Shown here piece by piece: positions 55,318 through 62,740 of a stretch of DNA of 64,000 nucleotides. How positions within the stretch are numbered: the first letter of the stretch is position 1; each line of letters opens with the position of its first letter. Source of the DNA: Clostridia bacterium (GTDB lineage Bacteria > Bacillota > Clostridia > Oscillospirales > Acutalibacteraceae). The notes under the pieces are model-generated. The model was not told the DNA's origin, made no database searches, and saw only the letters and a program-made list of their open reading frames with translations. The position numbers were made by a program, and so were the translations under genes. Location of the stretch: positions 29,185-93,184 of the forward strand of contig JAFUIO010000020.1 of NCBI GenBank assembly GCA_017468425.1. Direction: 5' to 3'.

Positions 55318-56394
55318 GTGGAGAACAAAAAGACAAAAGGATTCAAAGCTTTTCTTAAACGCAAGGACATTGTGTTTTCTGCAAGACGTTACGGTATTGA
55401 TGCTCTTGGTGCGATGGCTCAGGGCTTGTTTGCATCGTTACTTATCGGCACTATAATCGGTACCATTGGTACACAATTTGGTCTGGATATTCTTGTTAAG
55501 ATAGGTGATTATGCCAAAGCCGTTTCAGGTCCTGCAATGGCAATTGCTATAGGCTACGCTTTGCACTGTCCGCCTCTTGTACTGTTTTCTCTTGCTGCCG
55601 TAGGTTTTGCTGCAAATGAATGTGGCGGTGCCGGTGGCCCTCTTGCTGTTTTGTTTGTTGCAATTGTTGCTTCAGAGCTTGGTAAAGCGGTCAGCAAAGA
55701 AACAAAAATTGATATTATAGTAACACCCTTTGTAACAATCGGAAGCGGTGTTTTGCTGTCAATACTTTGTGCTCCATATATTGGTAAGGCTGCAAGTGCA
55801 GTAGGTGAAGCAATTATGTGGGCAACGAAGCAAGAACCGTTTATTATGGGTATTGTTATTTCAGTGATAGTTGGAATTGCTCTCACTCTTCCTATCAGCA
55901 GTGCGGCTATCTGTGCGGCACTGAGTCTGACAGGTCTTGCAGGAGGAGCTGCTTTGGCAGGTTGTTGTGCACAAATGGTAGGTTTTGCTGTAATGAGTTA
56001 TAAAGAGAATAAAATAGGTGGTTTGTTTGCACAGGGTATCGGCACGAGTATGCTTCAGATGGGTAATATTGTTAAAAATCCTAAAATATGGATTCCGCCA
56101 ATTATAGCTTCTGCAATCAGCGGACCGATTGCAACCTGTATTTTCAAACTTGAAATGAATGGTGCAGCAATTTCTTCCGGTATGGGTACTTGCGGTCTTG
56201 TAGGACAGATTGGTGTTTATACAGGATGGCTCAACGATATTACTGCAGGTGTTAAAGCTTCAATTACAGCTATGGACTGGATTGGTCTTATAGCGATATC
56301 AGTAGTGATTCCTGCTGTCATAACTCCAATCATCGCATTACCTCTGAGAAAAATCGGATGGATTAAGGAAAACGATTTAAAACTTGATTTATAA
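55318..56394 (+). CDS. PTS transporter subunit IIC-like membrane protein
   Basis: 358-residue multi-pass membrane protein of the PTS_EIIC_2 type (PF13303). It is Gly/Ala-rich with about nine hydrophobic segments and a GYALHCPPLVLF-type loop. The family looks like a PTS permease, but no phosphotransferase IIA/IIB partners are seen nearby. GTG 55318 lies nine bases after GGAGG; the frame is open from 55288, where no ribosome binding site exists. Substrate unknown. It precedes trmB. Confidence 0.72.
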   Translation: MENKKTKGFKAFLKRKDIVFSARRYGIDALGAMAQGLFASLLIGTIIGTIGTQFGLDILVKIGDYAKAVSGPAMAIAIGYALHCPPLVLFSLAAVGFAANECGGAGGPLAVLFVAIVASELGKAVSKETKIDIIVTPFVTIGSGVLLSILCAPYIGKAASAVGEAIMWATKQEPFIMGIVISVIVGIALTLPISSAAICAALSLTGLAGGAALAGCCAQMVGFAVMSYKENKIGGLFAQGIGTSMLQMGNIVKNPKIWIPPIIASAISGPIATCIFKLEMNGAAISSGMGTCGLVGQIGVYTGWLNDITAGVKASITAMDWIGLIAISVVIPAVITPIIALPLRKIGWIKENDLKLDL

Positions 56395-56420
56395 TATTTT
56401 TATTTTGGGAGATATCCTTT

Positions 56421-57110
56421 ATGAGAATGAGAAAGAAAAAGCATCTTGATGAACGTCTTGAGGCTTGCGGAGAATATTTTATAAAAGCAATGACGGATGA
56501 TCTGAATTTTGAAACGTCAATTGAAACAAAAGAATATTTTGATTTCAAAGAATTGTTTGGTAATGATAATCCTGTTGAATTAGAAATAGGTTGCGGTAAA
56601 GGCGGATTTGTGAATGAAAAAGCAAAGCAGAATCCTGATATCAATTTTCTCGCTGTTGAAAAAATCGGCAATGTTATTGTGTCTGCTTGTGAAACAGCAA
56701 AGGAAAATGACCTGAAAAATGTCAGATTTCTTAAATGTTCTGCTGAGTATCTTCAGAAGTATATTCCACCGAAATCAATTTCAAGAATTTATCTGAATTT
56801 CTCTTGTCCTTATCCTAAAAATAAATACAAAAATCACAGACTTACAAACAGAAAATTCCTGAAAATTTATTCTGACATTTTAGCTGATGGCGCCGAAATT
56901 CATCAGAAAACCGACAATATGCATTTCTTTGAATATTCCCTTGAAGAGTTTTCTTTTGCAGGCTACAAAATGAAAAATATTTCACTTGACTTACACAAAA
57001 GTGATTTCGAGGGCAATATTGTTACGGAATATGAAAAACGTTTTTCTGAAATGGGCTTTCCTATTTACCGTTTAGAAGCATATCTTGAAAGTGAGAATAG
57101 TAATGAATAA
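56421..57110 (+). CDS. trmB: TrmB, tRNA (guanine-N7)-methyltransferase
   Basis: 229 residues; makes m7G46 in tRNA with SAM. The SAM motif ELEIGCGKGGF and the family order are clear. The usual NFPDPWPK active region reads NFSCPYPK here, with Cys at the position normally held by the conserved Asp, and the following basic residues differ (KNKYKNHRL). The change may be typical of this clade. It overlaps the start of the HAD gene by eight bases. Confidence 0.88.
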   Translation: MRMRKKKHLDERLEACGEYFIKAMTDDLNFETSIETKEYFDFKELFGNDNPVELEIGCGKGGFVNEKAKQNPDINFLAVEKIGNVIVSACETAKENDLKNVRFLKCSAEYLQKYIPPKSISRIYLNFSCPYPKNKYKNHRLTNRKFLKIYSDILADGAEIHQKTDNMHFFEYSLEEFSFAGYKMKNISLDLHKSDFEGNIVTEYEKRFSEMGFPIYRLEAYLESENSNE

Positions 57111-57906
57111 GTTTGAAAATATTCTCATACTTACAGATTTTGACGGAACATTTGCCAACGATAAAGGCATAATTACTGATGATAACATTGAGATGATTTC
57201 GTATTTCACTTCGCACGGAGGTCACTTTTCAGTGTCTACAGGAAGAACATTTCAGGGTTTTCATCATTATAGCGATAAATACATTAATGCACCTGTTCTT
57301 CTTGCTAACGGTGCTATGGCTTATGATTACAGTAAAGAAGAAATTGTCTTCTGTGACGGCCTTGAAGAAGAAGGCAGGGGAGCGATCAAAAAAATTCTTA
57401 ATGAGTTTCCCCGTATTGCTGTTGAAATGTATCCGTTCAACCGGACATATGCCATTAATCTTACTGACACGTCACACAGACATTTTTCAAGCCAGGGAAT
57501 TGAATATGATGTTGTTAACAGTCCTGATGAAACGTCGTTACCTTGGGCAAAAGTGATGCTTGCCTGTGGTGATACTGACCCGCGTGAAGTACATAAATTT
57601 ATGGATGAATACATTCCTGAAATATCCTATATCAAAACAACCGGTGAGTTTATTGAGGTGCTTGCCAGAGGTGTGGATAAAGGCAGCGGACTTCTTAAAA
57701 TGGCAAAGGTTCTTAATGTTAATCCAAAAGATGCATATGCGGTAGGTGATGGCCTTAATGATATGGAAATGATAGTTGCTGCGTCCAAAGGCTTTGTACC
57801 TGAAAACGGCAATAAAGATGTCCTGAAAGTCGCAGACTATATTGTAAGGTCAAATAACAACGGTGCTATTGCAAATGTAATTGAAATACTTGATGATATT
57901 TATTGA
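57103..57906 (+). CDS. Cof-type HAD hydrolase
   Basis: 267 residues of the HAD IIB Cof subfamily. Nucleophile motif TDFDGTF near the N terminus, a large cap domain (about residues 80-180) and the metal motif GDGLNDMEM near the end are intact. Members dephosphorylate sugar phosphates, flavin or other small phosphates. ATG 57103 is the likely start, inside the end of trmB. A terminator follows immediately. Confidence 0.9.
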   Translation: MNKFENILILTDFDGTFANDKGIITDDNIEMISYFTSHGGHFSVSTGRTFQGFHHYSDKYINAPVLLANGAMAYDYSKEEIVFCDGLEEEGRGAIKKILNEFPRIAVEMYPFNRTYAINLTDTSHRHFSSQGIEYDVVNSPDETSLPWAKVMLACGDTDPREVHKFMDEYIPEISYIKTTGEFIEVLARGVDKGSGLLKMAKVLNVNPKDAYAVGDGLNDMEMIVAASKGFVPENGNKDVLKVADYIVRSNNNGAIANVIEILDDIY

Positions 57907-57932
57907 AAAAAGCTCCCTTTACGGGAGCTTTT
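57907..57932. terminator. bidirectional terminator between HAD and symporter genes
   Basis: Stem AGCTCCC / GGGAGCT (57911-57917 and 57923-57929) with a five-base loop. It is flanked by A on the left and T on the right, so it works for both converging transcripts. Confidence 0.8.
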
Positions 57933-57938
57933 ACGTTT

Positions 57939-59360
57939 TTAATTCCAATAATCAACTTTATGTGGAAGTTCAATGTCTTTAACTTTAAAAACAGGGTCTT
58001 TGCCTTCTTTTCGCTGTTTTTCATAATCTTTCAATGCACGCACAGCGTATTTGCTTAAATAAAGAATAACAGGCATATTAATAATTGTCATTGCACCCAT
58101 AGTGATATCAGCTATCCCCCAAAGCAAATCTGAAGAAAGCCCAGCGCCAATGAATACAACAAGTGAAGCAATAATCTGATATACTTTAATAAATTTTTTG
58201 CTTGGCTGACGTCTGAACAGGTAAACAAAACAATTGTCAACATAATAAAGGTTACCGAGAAGTGTTGTGAAAGCAAAAAGTATCATTGCTATTGTAATAA
58301 AAATCGGACCAAATGAACCGAGAGTTGCACTCAATGCCTGCTGAACATACGGTGCACCTGAAAGTTCGGCAGAAGGTTCCACTCCGGAACTCATACACAT
58401 AAATGCTGTTGCAGAACATACGAGGAGTGTATCTATAAATACCGAAAGAATCTGAACAAGGCCTTGTTTTACGGGATGGCTTACCTCTGCTGATGCTGAT
58501 GCGTTAGGAGCAGAGCCAACACCTGCTTCGTTACTGAATAAGCCTCTTTTTATGCCGTACATAACACAAGAACCTGAAAATCCACCGAAAATCGCTTTCA
58601 AGTCAAATGCCTCAGTAAAAATACTTTTGAAAATTGACGGAAGTGCAGGTGCATTTATAACAACAATTACGAGTGCAATAAGGATATATGCAATACCCAT
58701 TACAGGCACAAGAAAGCTTGTTGCTTTAATAATTCTTTTACCACCACCCATAAGGCAGAAAGCAACAAGTGCAGCAACTATAAGACCGATAATCCACGGA
58801 GTGTAAGTCGGATTGTAGAAAGAATAACCAGAAAAAGTTGATTGCAGATTGTATGATGCAAGCATATTGAAACCAAAAGCATATGTAATGATAATAAGCA
58901 CTGCAAAAAGGGATGCCAATGCACGGGATTTTAAAGCAGATTGAATATAGTAAGATGGTCCTCCATAGCAACCGTCAGGTCCCTTTTTCTTATAAATCTG
59001 TGCCAATGTACTTTCTATAAATGCTGATGCACCGCCGATTATTGCGATTATCCACATCCAGAAAACAGAGCCGAAGCCACCAAGACAAAGGGCAGTTGAA
59101 ACACCGATGATGTTGCCTGTGCCTACTCGTGAAGCGGTTGACACTATCAGTGCCTGGAAAGATGAAACACCTTTGCCGTCTTTTGGCTTTTCAGTAACTG
59201 CGAGTATTTGTTCTTTGAAAAGTCTGAACTGAACGAAACGTGTTCTTATAAGAAAGTAAATACCGCCCAACAACAGCAATATAATAAGAATATAGCTGTA
59301 AAGGGCATCGTTGACTAATGAGATAATATTTTCGACAGATGAGATGATTTTGTCTAACAT
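57939..59360 (-). CDS. sodium:alanine symporter (AGCS) family transporter
   Basis: 473-residue membrane protein of the alanine or glycine:cation symporter family. About 11 hydrophobic segments are seen, with the family motifs GTGNIIGVSTAL, the GGPSYYIQ loop, and FSNEAGVGSAPNA. It imports small neutral amino acids with sodium. The start follows AGGAGG. A tRNA-Thr gene and its terminator lie directly upstream on the same strand, leaving almost no room for a separate promoter. Confidence 0.92.
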   Translation of the reverse strand: MLDKIISSVENIISLVNDALYSYILIILLLLGGIYFLIRTRFVQFRLFKEQILAVTEKPKDGKGVSSFQALIVSTASRVGTGNIIGVSTALCLGGFGSVFWMWIIAIIGGASAFIESTLAQIYKKKGPDGCYGGPSYYIQSALKSRALASLFAVLIIITYAFGFNMLASYNLQSTFSGYSFYNPTYTPWIIGLIVAALVAFCLMGGGKRIIKATSFLVPVMGIAYILIALVIVVINAPALPSIFKSIFTEAFDLKAIFGGFSGSCVMYGIKRGLFSNEAGVGSAPNASASAEVSHPVKQGLVQILSVFIDTLLVCSATAFMCMSSGVEPSAELSGAPYVQQALSATLGSFGPIFITIAMILFAFTTLLGNLYYVDNCFVYLFRRQPSKKFIKVYQIIASLVVFIGAGLSSDLLWGIADITMGAMTIINMPVILYLSKYAVRALKDYEKQRKEGKDPVFKVKDIELPHKVDYWN

Positions 59361-59389
59361 AGTTTTTCCTCCTGTATCTGGTCACTTAC

Positions 59390-59416
59390 AAAAAAAGACC
59401 TTGTAGAAACAAGGTC
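59390..59416 (-). terminator. terminator after tRNA-Thr
   Basis: On the minus strand: stem GACCTTG / CAAGGTC with a six-base loop, then seven T. It lies five bases past the tRNA 3' end and 29 bases before the symporter start. Confidence 0.85.
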
Positions 59417-59420
59417 CATA

Positions 59421-59495
59421 TGGAGCTGGTGACGGGAATCGAACCTGCAACCTGCTCATTACGAATGAGCTGCTCTGCCATTGAGCCACACCAGC
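59421..59495 (-). tRNA. tRNA-Thr (anticodon CGU)
   Basis: Cloverleaf on the minus strand with acceptor GCTGGTG / CACCAGC, D stem GCTC/GAGC, anticodon stem GCTCA/TGAGC enclosing loop TTCGTAA, and T arm with TTCGATT. The anticodon CGT reads ACG, so threonine. Discriminator U and an encoded CCA are present. The T stem has one A-C mismatch, which is unusual but does not break the fold. Confidence 0.95.
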
Positions 59496-59505
59496 AAGCA
59501 GAATA

Positions 59506-59534
59506 ATTATACATAAAAATTAATATAATTGCAA
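59506..59534 (-). promoter_or_regulatory. promoter of tRNA-Thr (and perhaps the symporter)
   Basis: On the minus strand TTGCAA (59534-59529), 17-base spacer, perfect TATAAT (59511-59506), then 10 bases to the tRNA. Confidence 0.8.
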
Positions 59535-59626
59535 CACTTTTTTAGAAAATATTTTGCAAAAGTGTGGTATAGTATACACAAGAGATAATATACATAAAAG
59601 TAATTTATGTAAATATAAACTTTCTC

Positions 59627-59655
59627 TTGATTTATTTTCAGAATTAGTGTAATCT
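59627..59655 (+). promoter_or_regulatory. promoter of the lipoprotein-fabG pair
   Basis: TTGATT (59627-59632), 17-base spacer, TAATCT (59650-59655), 30 bases before the ATG. Confidence 0.5.
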
Positions 59656-59684
59656 AATATTATTGAAAGGAATGATAAATAATT

Positions 59685-60722
59685 ATGAAAATGAAAAAAT
59701 TGATTGCAGGATTAATATGTCTTGCAACTGTACTTACTGTTACTGCTGCCTGTTCAAAGGACAAAATTGATGTAGATGACGTTACAGTCTATCAGACTGA
59801 CGCGTATGGTGAAACAGTAACAAACGCCAAAGGTGAAAATGTTACAATTGCTATTGAGGATGTGTCAGTTGAATATGTCACAGATGATAAGGGTAACAAA
59901 GTTCTTGATGATGACGGCAAAGAGGCAACTATTCTTCACTATTATGTAACAGATGTTGATGATAAAGGTAATGCTGTTACAAACGAAAATAAAGAACCCG
60001 TTACTAAAGAACACACTTCTGCAAATCCCGAACAGACAACTGTTGGTCTTGGAAACATTCAGGATATTATGAATGGTGATGCTGAGGTTCCCACAGTTGA
60101 GGTTGAAACATTACCGGAAGGCACTACAATCAAAGAAAACAAAAAACTCCTTGAAAAAGCTTTTTCATCAGGCAAGTTCTATATGGATATGTCAATTAAA
60201 AACGAGCTTGGTGCTCCTATGTCAATGACTTTTGCGACAAACGGAAGCGACATTTATTTCGGGTTCAATGTTAATCTTCTTGGCCTTAAAATGGGTTATG
60301 CAGGTTTGCAGAAAGACGGTAAATCTTACGCGATAGACATCAATGCAAAGAAGTATTGTGAATCAGATTCATCAGCAGCAGATACATCTGAAGCTGAAGA
60401 TATGATGTCTACGCTTGTTATAGATAAAAATGCAAACTATATTCAGACAAGTGTGGTTAAATCAAAAGGTGTAACATATATCTGTGAAGAGTATAAAACT
60501 GAAATGGGTACATCAAAATATTATTTTGACCAGAAAACAGAAGACCTTAAACGTATTGAACACGATAATCCTGAAGCAAAAGTAGTAATTGTTGTAAATA
60601 AATTTGTCAAAAATCCTTCTGCAAGTTATTTCGCAATTCCTTCCGGATATAAAAAGGTTTCACCTGAAGAATTCAACAGTTCTTTTGAAAATGTTCTTGG
60701 CTCATTAGGTGTTCAACAATGA
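59685..60722 (+). CDS. lipoprotein with Gly/Asp-rich N-terminal repeats
   Basis: 345 residues. Leader and lipobox TAAC with Cys at residue 23. After it, about residues 33-110 repeat a loose V-T-D-x-x-G-x-x-V pattern three times (TDAYGETV, TDDKGNKV, TDVDDKGNAV). The later half has a beta-rich fold of the LolA-like style and ends ASYFAIPSGYKKVSPEEF. It overlaps the FabG-like gene by four bases, so the two are translated together. Function unknown; the surface location is supported. Confidence 0.75.
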   Translation: MKMKKLIAGLICLATVLTVTAACSKDKIDVDDVTVYQTDAYGETVTNAKGENVTIAIEDVSVEYVTDDKGNKVLDDDGKEATILHYYVTDVDDKGNAVTNENKEPVTKEHTSANPEQTTVGLGNIQDIMNGDAEVPTVEVETLPEGTTIKENKKLLEKAFSSGKFYMDMSIKNELGAPMSMTFATNGSDIYFGFNVNLLGLKMGYAGLQKDGKSYAIDINAKKYCESDSSAADTSEAEDMMSTLVIDKNANYIQTSVVKSKGVTYICEEYKTEMGTSKYYFDQKTEDLKRIEHDNPEAKVVIVVNKFVKNPSASYFAIPSGYKKVSPEEFNSSFENVLGSLGVQQ

Positions 60723-61453
60723 GTAAAACTGTTGTAATTACAGGTGCATCAGGCGGTATCGGCAGTGCAATTGCACGTGTTTTTGCAAAAAATGGCTGGA
60801 ATGCCGCAATAATGTATCTGAACTCTGAAACGGAAGCGTTTGAATTAAAAAGCGAACTTGAAAAATACGGAGCATCTGTATATTGCGACAGATGTGATGT
60901 TACTGATTCTGAACAAGTAAAAATGTTTATTAAAAATACTGAAAAAGAATTCGGCAGGGTAGATGCACTCATCAATAATGCAGGTATAGCGATGCAGAAA
61001 TTGTTTTGCGATGTAACAGATGAAGACTATGACAGAATTTTTGATATCAATGTCAAAGGGGTTTTCAATTGTTGTAAAGTTGTTCTTCCGTATATGATTA
61101 ATAATAAGAGCGGAAAAATTGTGAATGTTTCTTCTATGTGGGGGATTTGCGGTGCTTCATGTGAGGTTCATTATTCAGCCACAAAAGCGGCCGTTATAGG
61201 TATGACAAAAGCTTTAGCAAAAGAGGTTGCTCCATCATCAATTAATGTAAACTGTGTTGCGCCCGGTCTTATTGATACCAAAATGAATTCAAATATCAAC
61301 AAAGAAGATATAGATTTATTTGTAGAAGAAATACCTTTGATGAAAATCGGCAAGCCGGATGATGTTGCTCAGATGGTATATTTTCTCTGTTCTGAAAAAT
61401 CTGATTATATTACAGGTCAGGTATTTTCGGTTGATGGTGGTATGGTTATATAA
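60719..61453 (+). CDS. FabG-like short-chain dehydrogenase/reductase
   Basis: 244-residue classical SDR. Cofactor motif TGASGGIG, NNAG, the Ser of VNVSSMW and the catalytic Tyr-Lys of HYSATKAA, then the PG motif VAPGLIDT. Closest in style to 3-oxoacyl-ACP reductase, but many such proteins act on other alcohols; no fatty acid genes are near. It follows a lipoprotein by overlap and stands before a membrane gene with its own promoter. Confidence 0.85.
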   Translation: MSKTVVITGASGGIGSAIARVFAKNGWNAAIMYLNSETEAFELKSELEKYGASVYCDRCDVTDSEQVKMFIKNTEKEFGRVDALINNAGIAMQKLFCDVTDEDYDRIFDINVKGVFNCCKVVLPYMINNKSGKIVNVSSMWGICGASCEVHYSATKAAVIGMTKALAKEVAPSSINVNCVAPGLIDTKMNSNINKEDIDLFVEEIPLMKIGKPDDVAQMVYFLCSEKSDYITGQVFSVDGGMVI

Positions 61454-61490
61454 TTTTTTCAATATTTTTATTATAAATATTAAAAATCAC

Positions 61491-61519
61491 TTGATTTTTA
61501 TAAAGTTTTATGGTAAATT
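61491..61519 (+). promoter_or_regulatory. promoter of the zinc-ribbon membrane protein gene
   Basis: TTGATT (61491-61496), 17-base spacer, TAAATT (61514-61519). Confidence 0.5.
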
Positions 61520-61561
61520 TATATGGATATATAATAACTTCCGAAATTGGAGGAATGGAAA

Positions 61562-62407
61562 ATGGCAAATTGTCCGAACTGTGGTGTACACCTTAAAAAA
61601 ACTTATTGGAAACCTAACTGTCCTAATTGCAACGTTAATATTTTCTATAACGGCATGCAGGAACGTCTTCAGAGCGATATAATTACTGCTGAGGCATCAC
61701 TCAACAGAATGTACGGAATGCTTGACAGAGCAAAGGCTTCTTACATAGGTTCAAAGCTTGCAATTGTAAGAATTATTCTCAGTCTTATTCCTATCGGAGC
61801 TTTGTTTCTCCCTCTTGCAAAGATTTCTGTTAATGTTCCGTTTGTAACAGCTGATTTTACAATTGATGCATTGGCAATATATAACGCAGTATCAACTCTT
61901 GATTTTGATGGCTTGTTCGGAATGTTTTCATCGCCATCTTTGTCAACGGCAGTAATATTCTATGCGCTTTCTATAGTATTTATTGCTCTTGGTGCTGTTG
62001 CTTCACTTGTAGGATTTATTCTTATCTTCCTCTCATGTGCGCCCAAAGGCATTCAGCGTAACCTTGGTTTTGCAGGAATTGCTTTAGGCTGCTATGTGTT
62101 GAGCGGTCTGATGTTTATCCTTTCAGGTTCACAGTTCACATCTGTACTTGGTGAAGGCTTCTCATCATCAATTTCTTTTGGTTATCCGATTCTTCTTGTT
62201 CTTGCTATTGCTCCTATTGTTATCAATCTTTTGATTAAGAAGAATCCCATCGTTGTTGTTTCTTCAGCAGAAAAGAGAAAGAAAGAAATTGCTGAAAAAG
62301 CTGCTAAGATGGCTGCTGAACTTGAAGAAGAACAGAGAAAACAGGAAGAGCAGAGAATGATTGAAGAAGCATACGCTGCTGAACAGGCAAAAAAAGAAAA
62401 CAAATAA
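61562..62407 (+). CDS. zinc-ribbon membrane protein of unknown function
   Basis: 281 residues. An N-terminal zinc ribbon has C4-x2-C7 and C20-x2-C23, then about four membrane helices between residues 60 and 235, and finally a Lys/Glu/Ala-rich coiled coil (EKRKKEIAEKAAKMAAELEE region) at the C terminus. The start ATG 61562 has GGAGGA at 61549-61554. The architecture of a cytoplasmic zinc ribbon plus helices is common in Firmicutes and has no known function. A strong terminator follows. Confidence 0.75.
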   Translation: MANCPNCGVHLKKTYWKPNCPNCNVNIFYNGMQERLQSDIITAEASLNRMYGMLDRAKASYIGSKLAIVRIILSLIPIGALFLPLAKISVNVPFVTADFTIDALAIYNAVSTLDFDGLFGMFSSPSLSTAVIFYALSIVFIALGAVASLVGFILIFLSCAPKGIQRNLGFAGIALGCYVLSGLMFILSGSQFTSVLGEGFSSSISFGYPILLVLAIAPIVINLLIKKNPIVVVSSAEKRKKEIAEKAAKMAAELEEEQRKQEEQRMIEEAYAAEQAKKENK

Positions 62408-62421
62408 TATAGTGTGAATTC

Positions 62422-62457
62422 AGCTCCGGAAACGCTTGATGTGCTTCCGGAGCTTTT
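62422..62457 (+). terminator. intrinsic terminator
   Basis: Ten-base stem AGCTCCGGAA / TTCCGGAGCT with a 13-base loop, followed by TTT. It follows the zinc-ribbon protein gene. Confidence 0.85.
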
Positions 62458-62527
62458 GAATGTGTCAGTGTTGGCTGAAATAGTTTTTAATAAGCTGCAA
62501 TAATTAACTTCTTTTACAAATAATATA

Positions 62528-62556
62528 TTGCAATTAAATGTTAAAAAGTGTATAAT
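62528..62556 (+). promoter_or_regulatory. promoter of tRNA-Leu
   Basis: TTGCAA (62528-62533), 17-base spacer, TATAAT (62551-62556), 22 bases before the tRNA. Same elements and spacing as the tRNA-Thr promoter. Confidence 0.8.
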
Positions 62557-62578
62557 TGATACAATATGATTTAAATAT

Positions 62579-62662
62579 GCGGATATGGCGGAATTGGCAG
62601 ACGCGCAAGATTTAGGATCTTGTGGTTAAACCGTGCAGGTTCGACCCCTGTTATCCGCACCA
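62579..62662 (+). tRNA. tRNA-Leu (anticodon UAG)
   Basis: 84-base class II tRNA: acceptor GCGGATA / TATCCGC, D arm GGCGGAATTGGCAGACGC, anticodon stem CAAGA/TCTTG with loop TTTAGGA giving anticodon TAG, a long variable arm around GTGGTTAAACC, T arm with GTTCGACCC. CCA is encoded. It decodes CUA. Confidence 0.96.
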
Positions 62663-62740
62663 CCTGAATCTTATAACCTTTGTTTAAGGTTTTACTTGAA
62701 TTGTTCAGATTTTATCAATATTGAAAAACGGAGGATTATT

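Noticed and set aside
62676..62692. AACCTT/AAGGTT hairpin after tRNA-Leu as terminator
   Set aside because: The stem is six AT-rich pairs and the T tract is short; left out as too weak.
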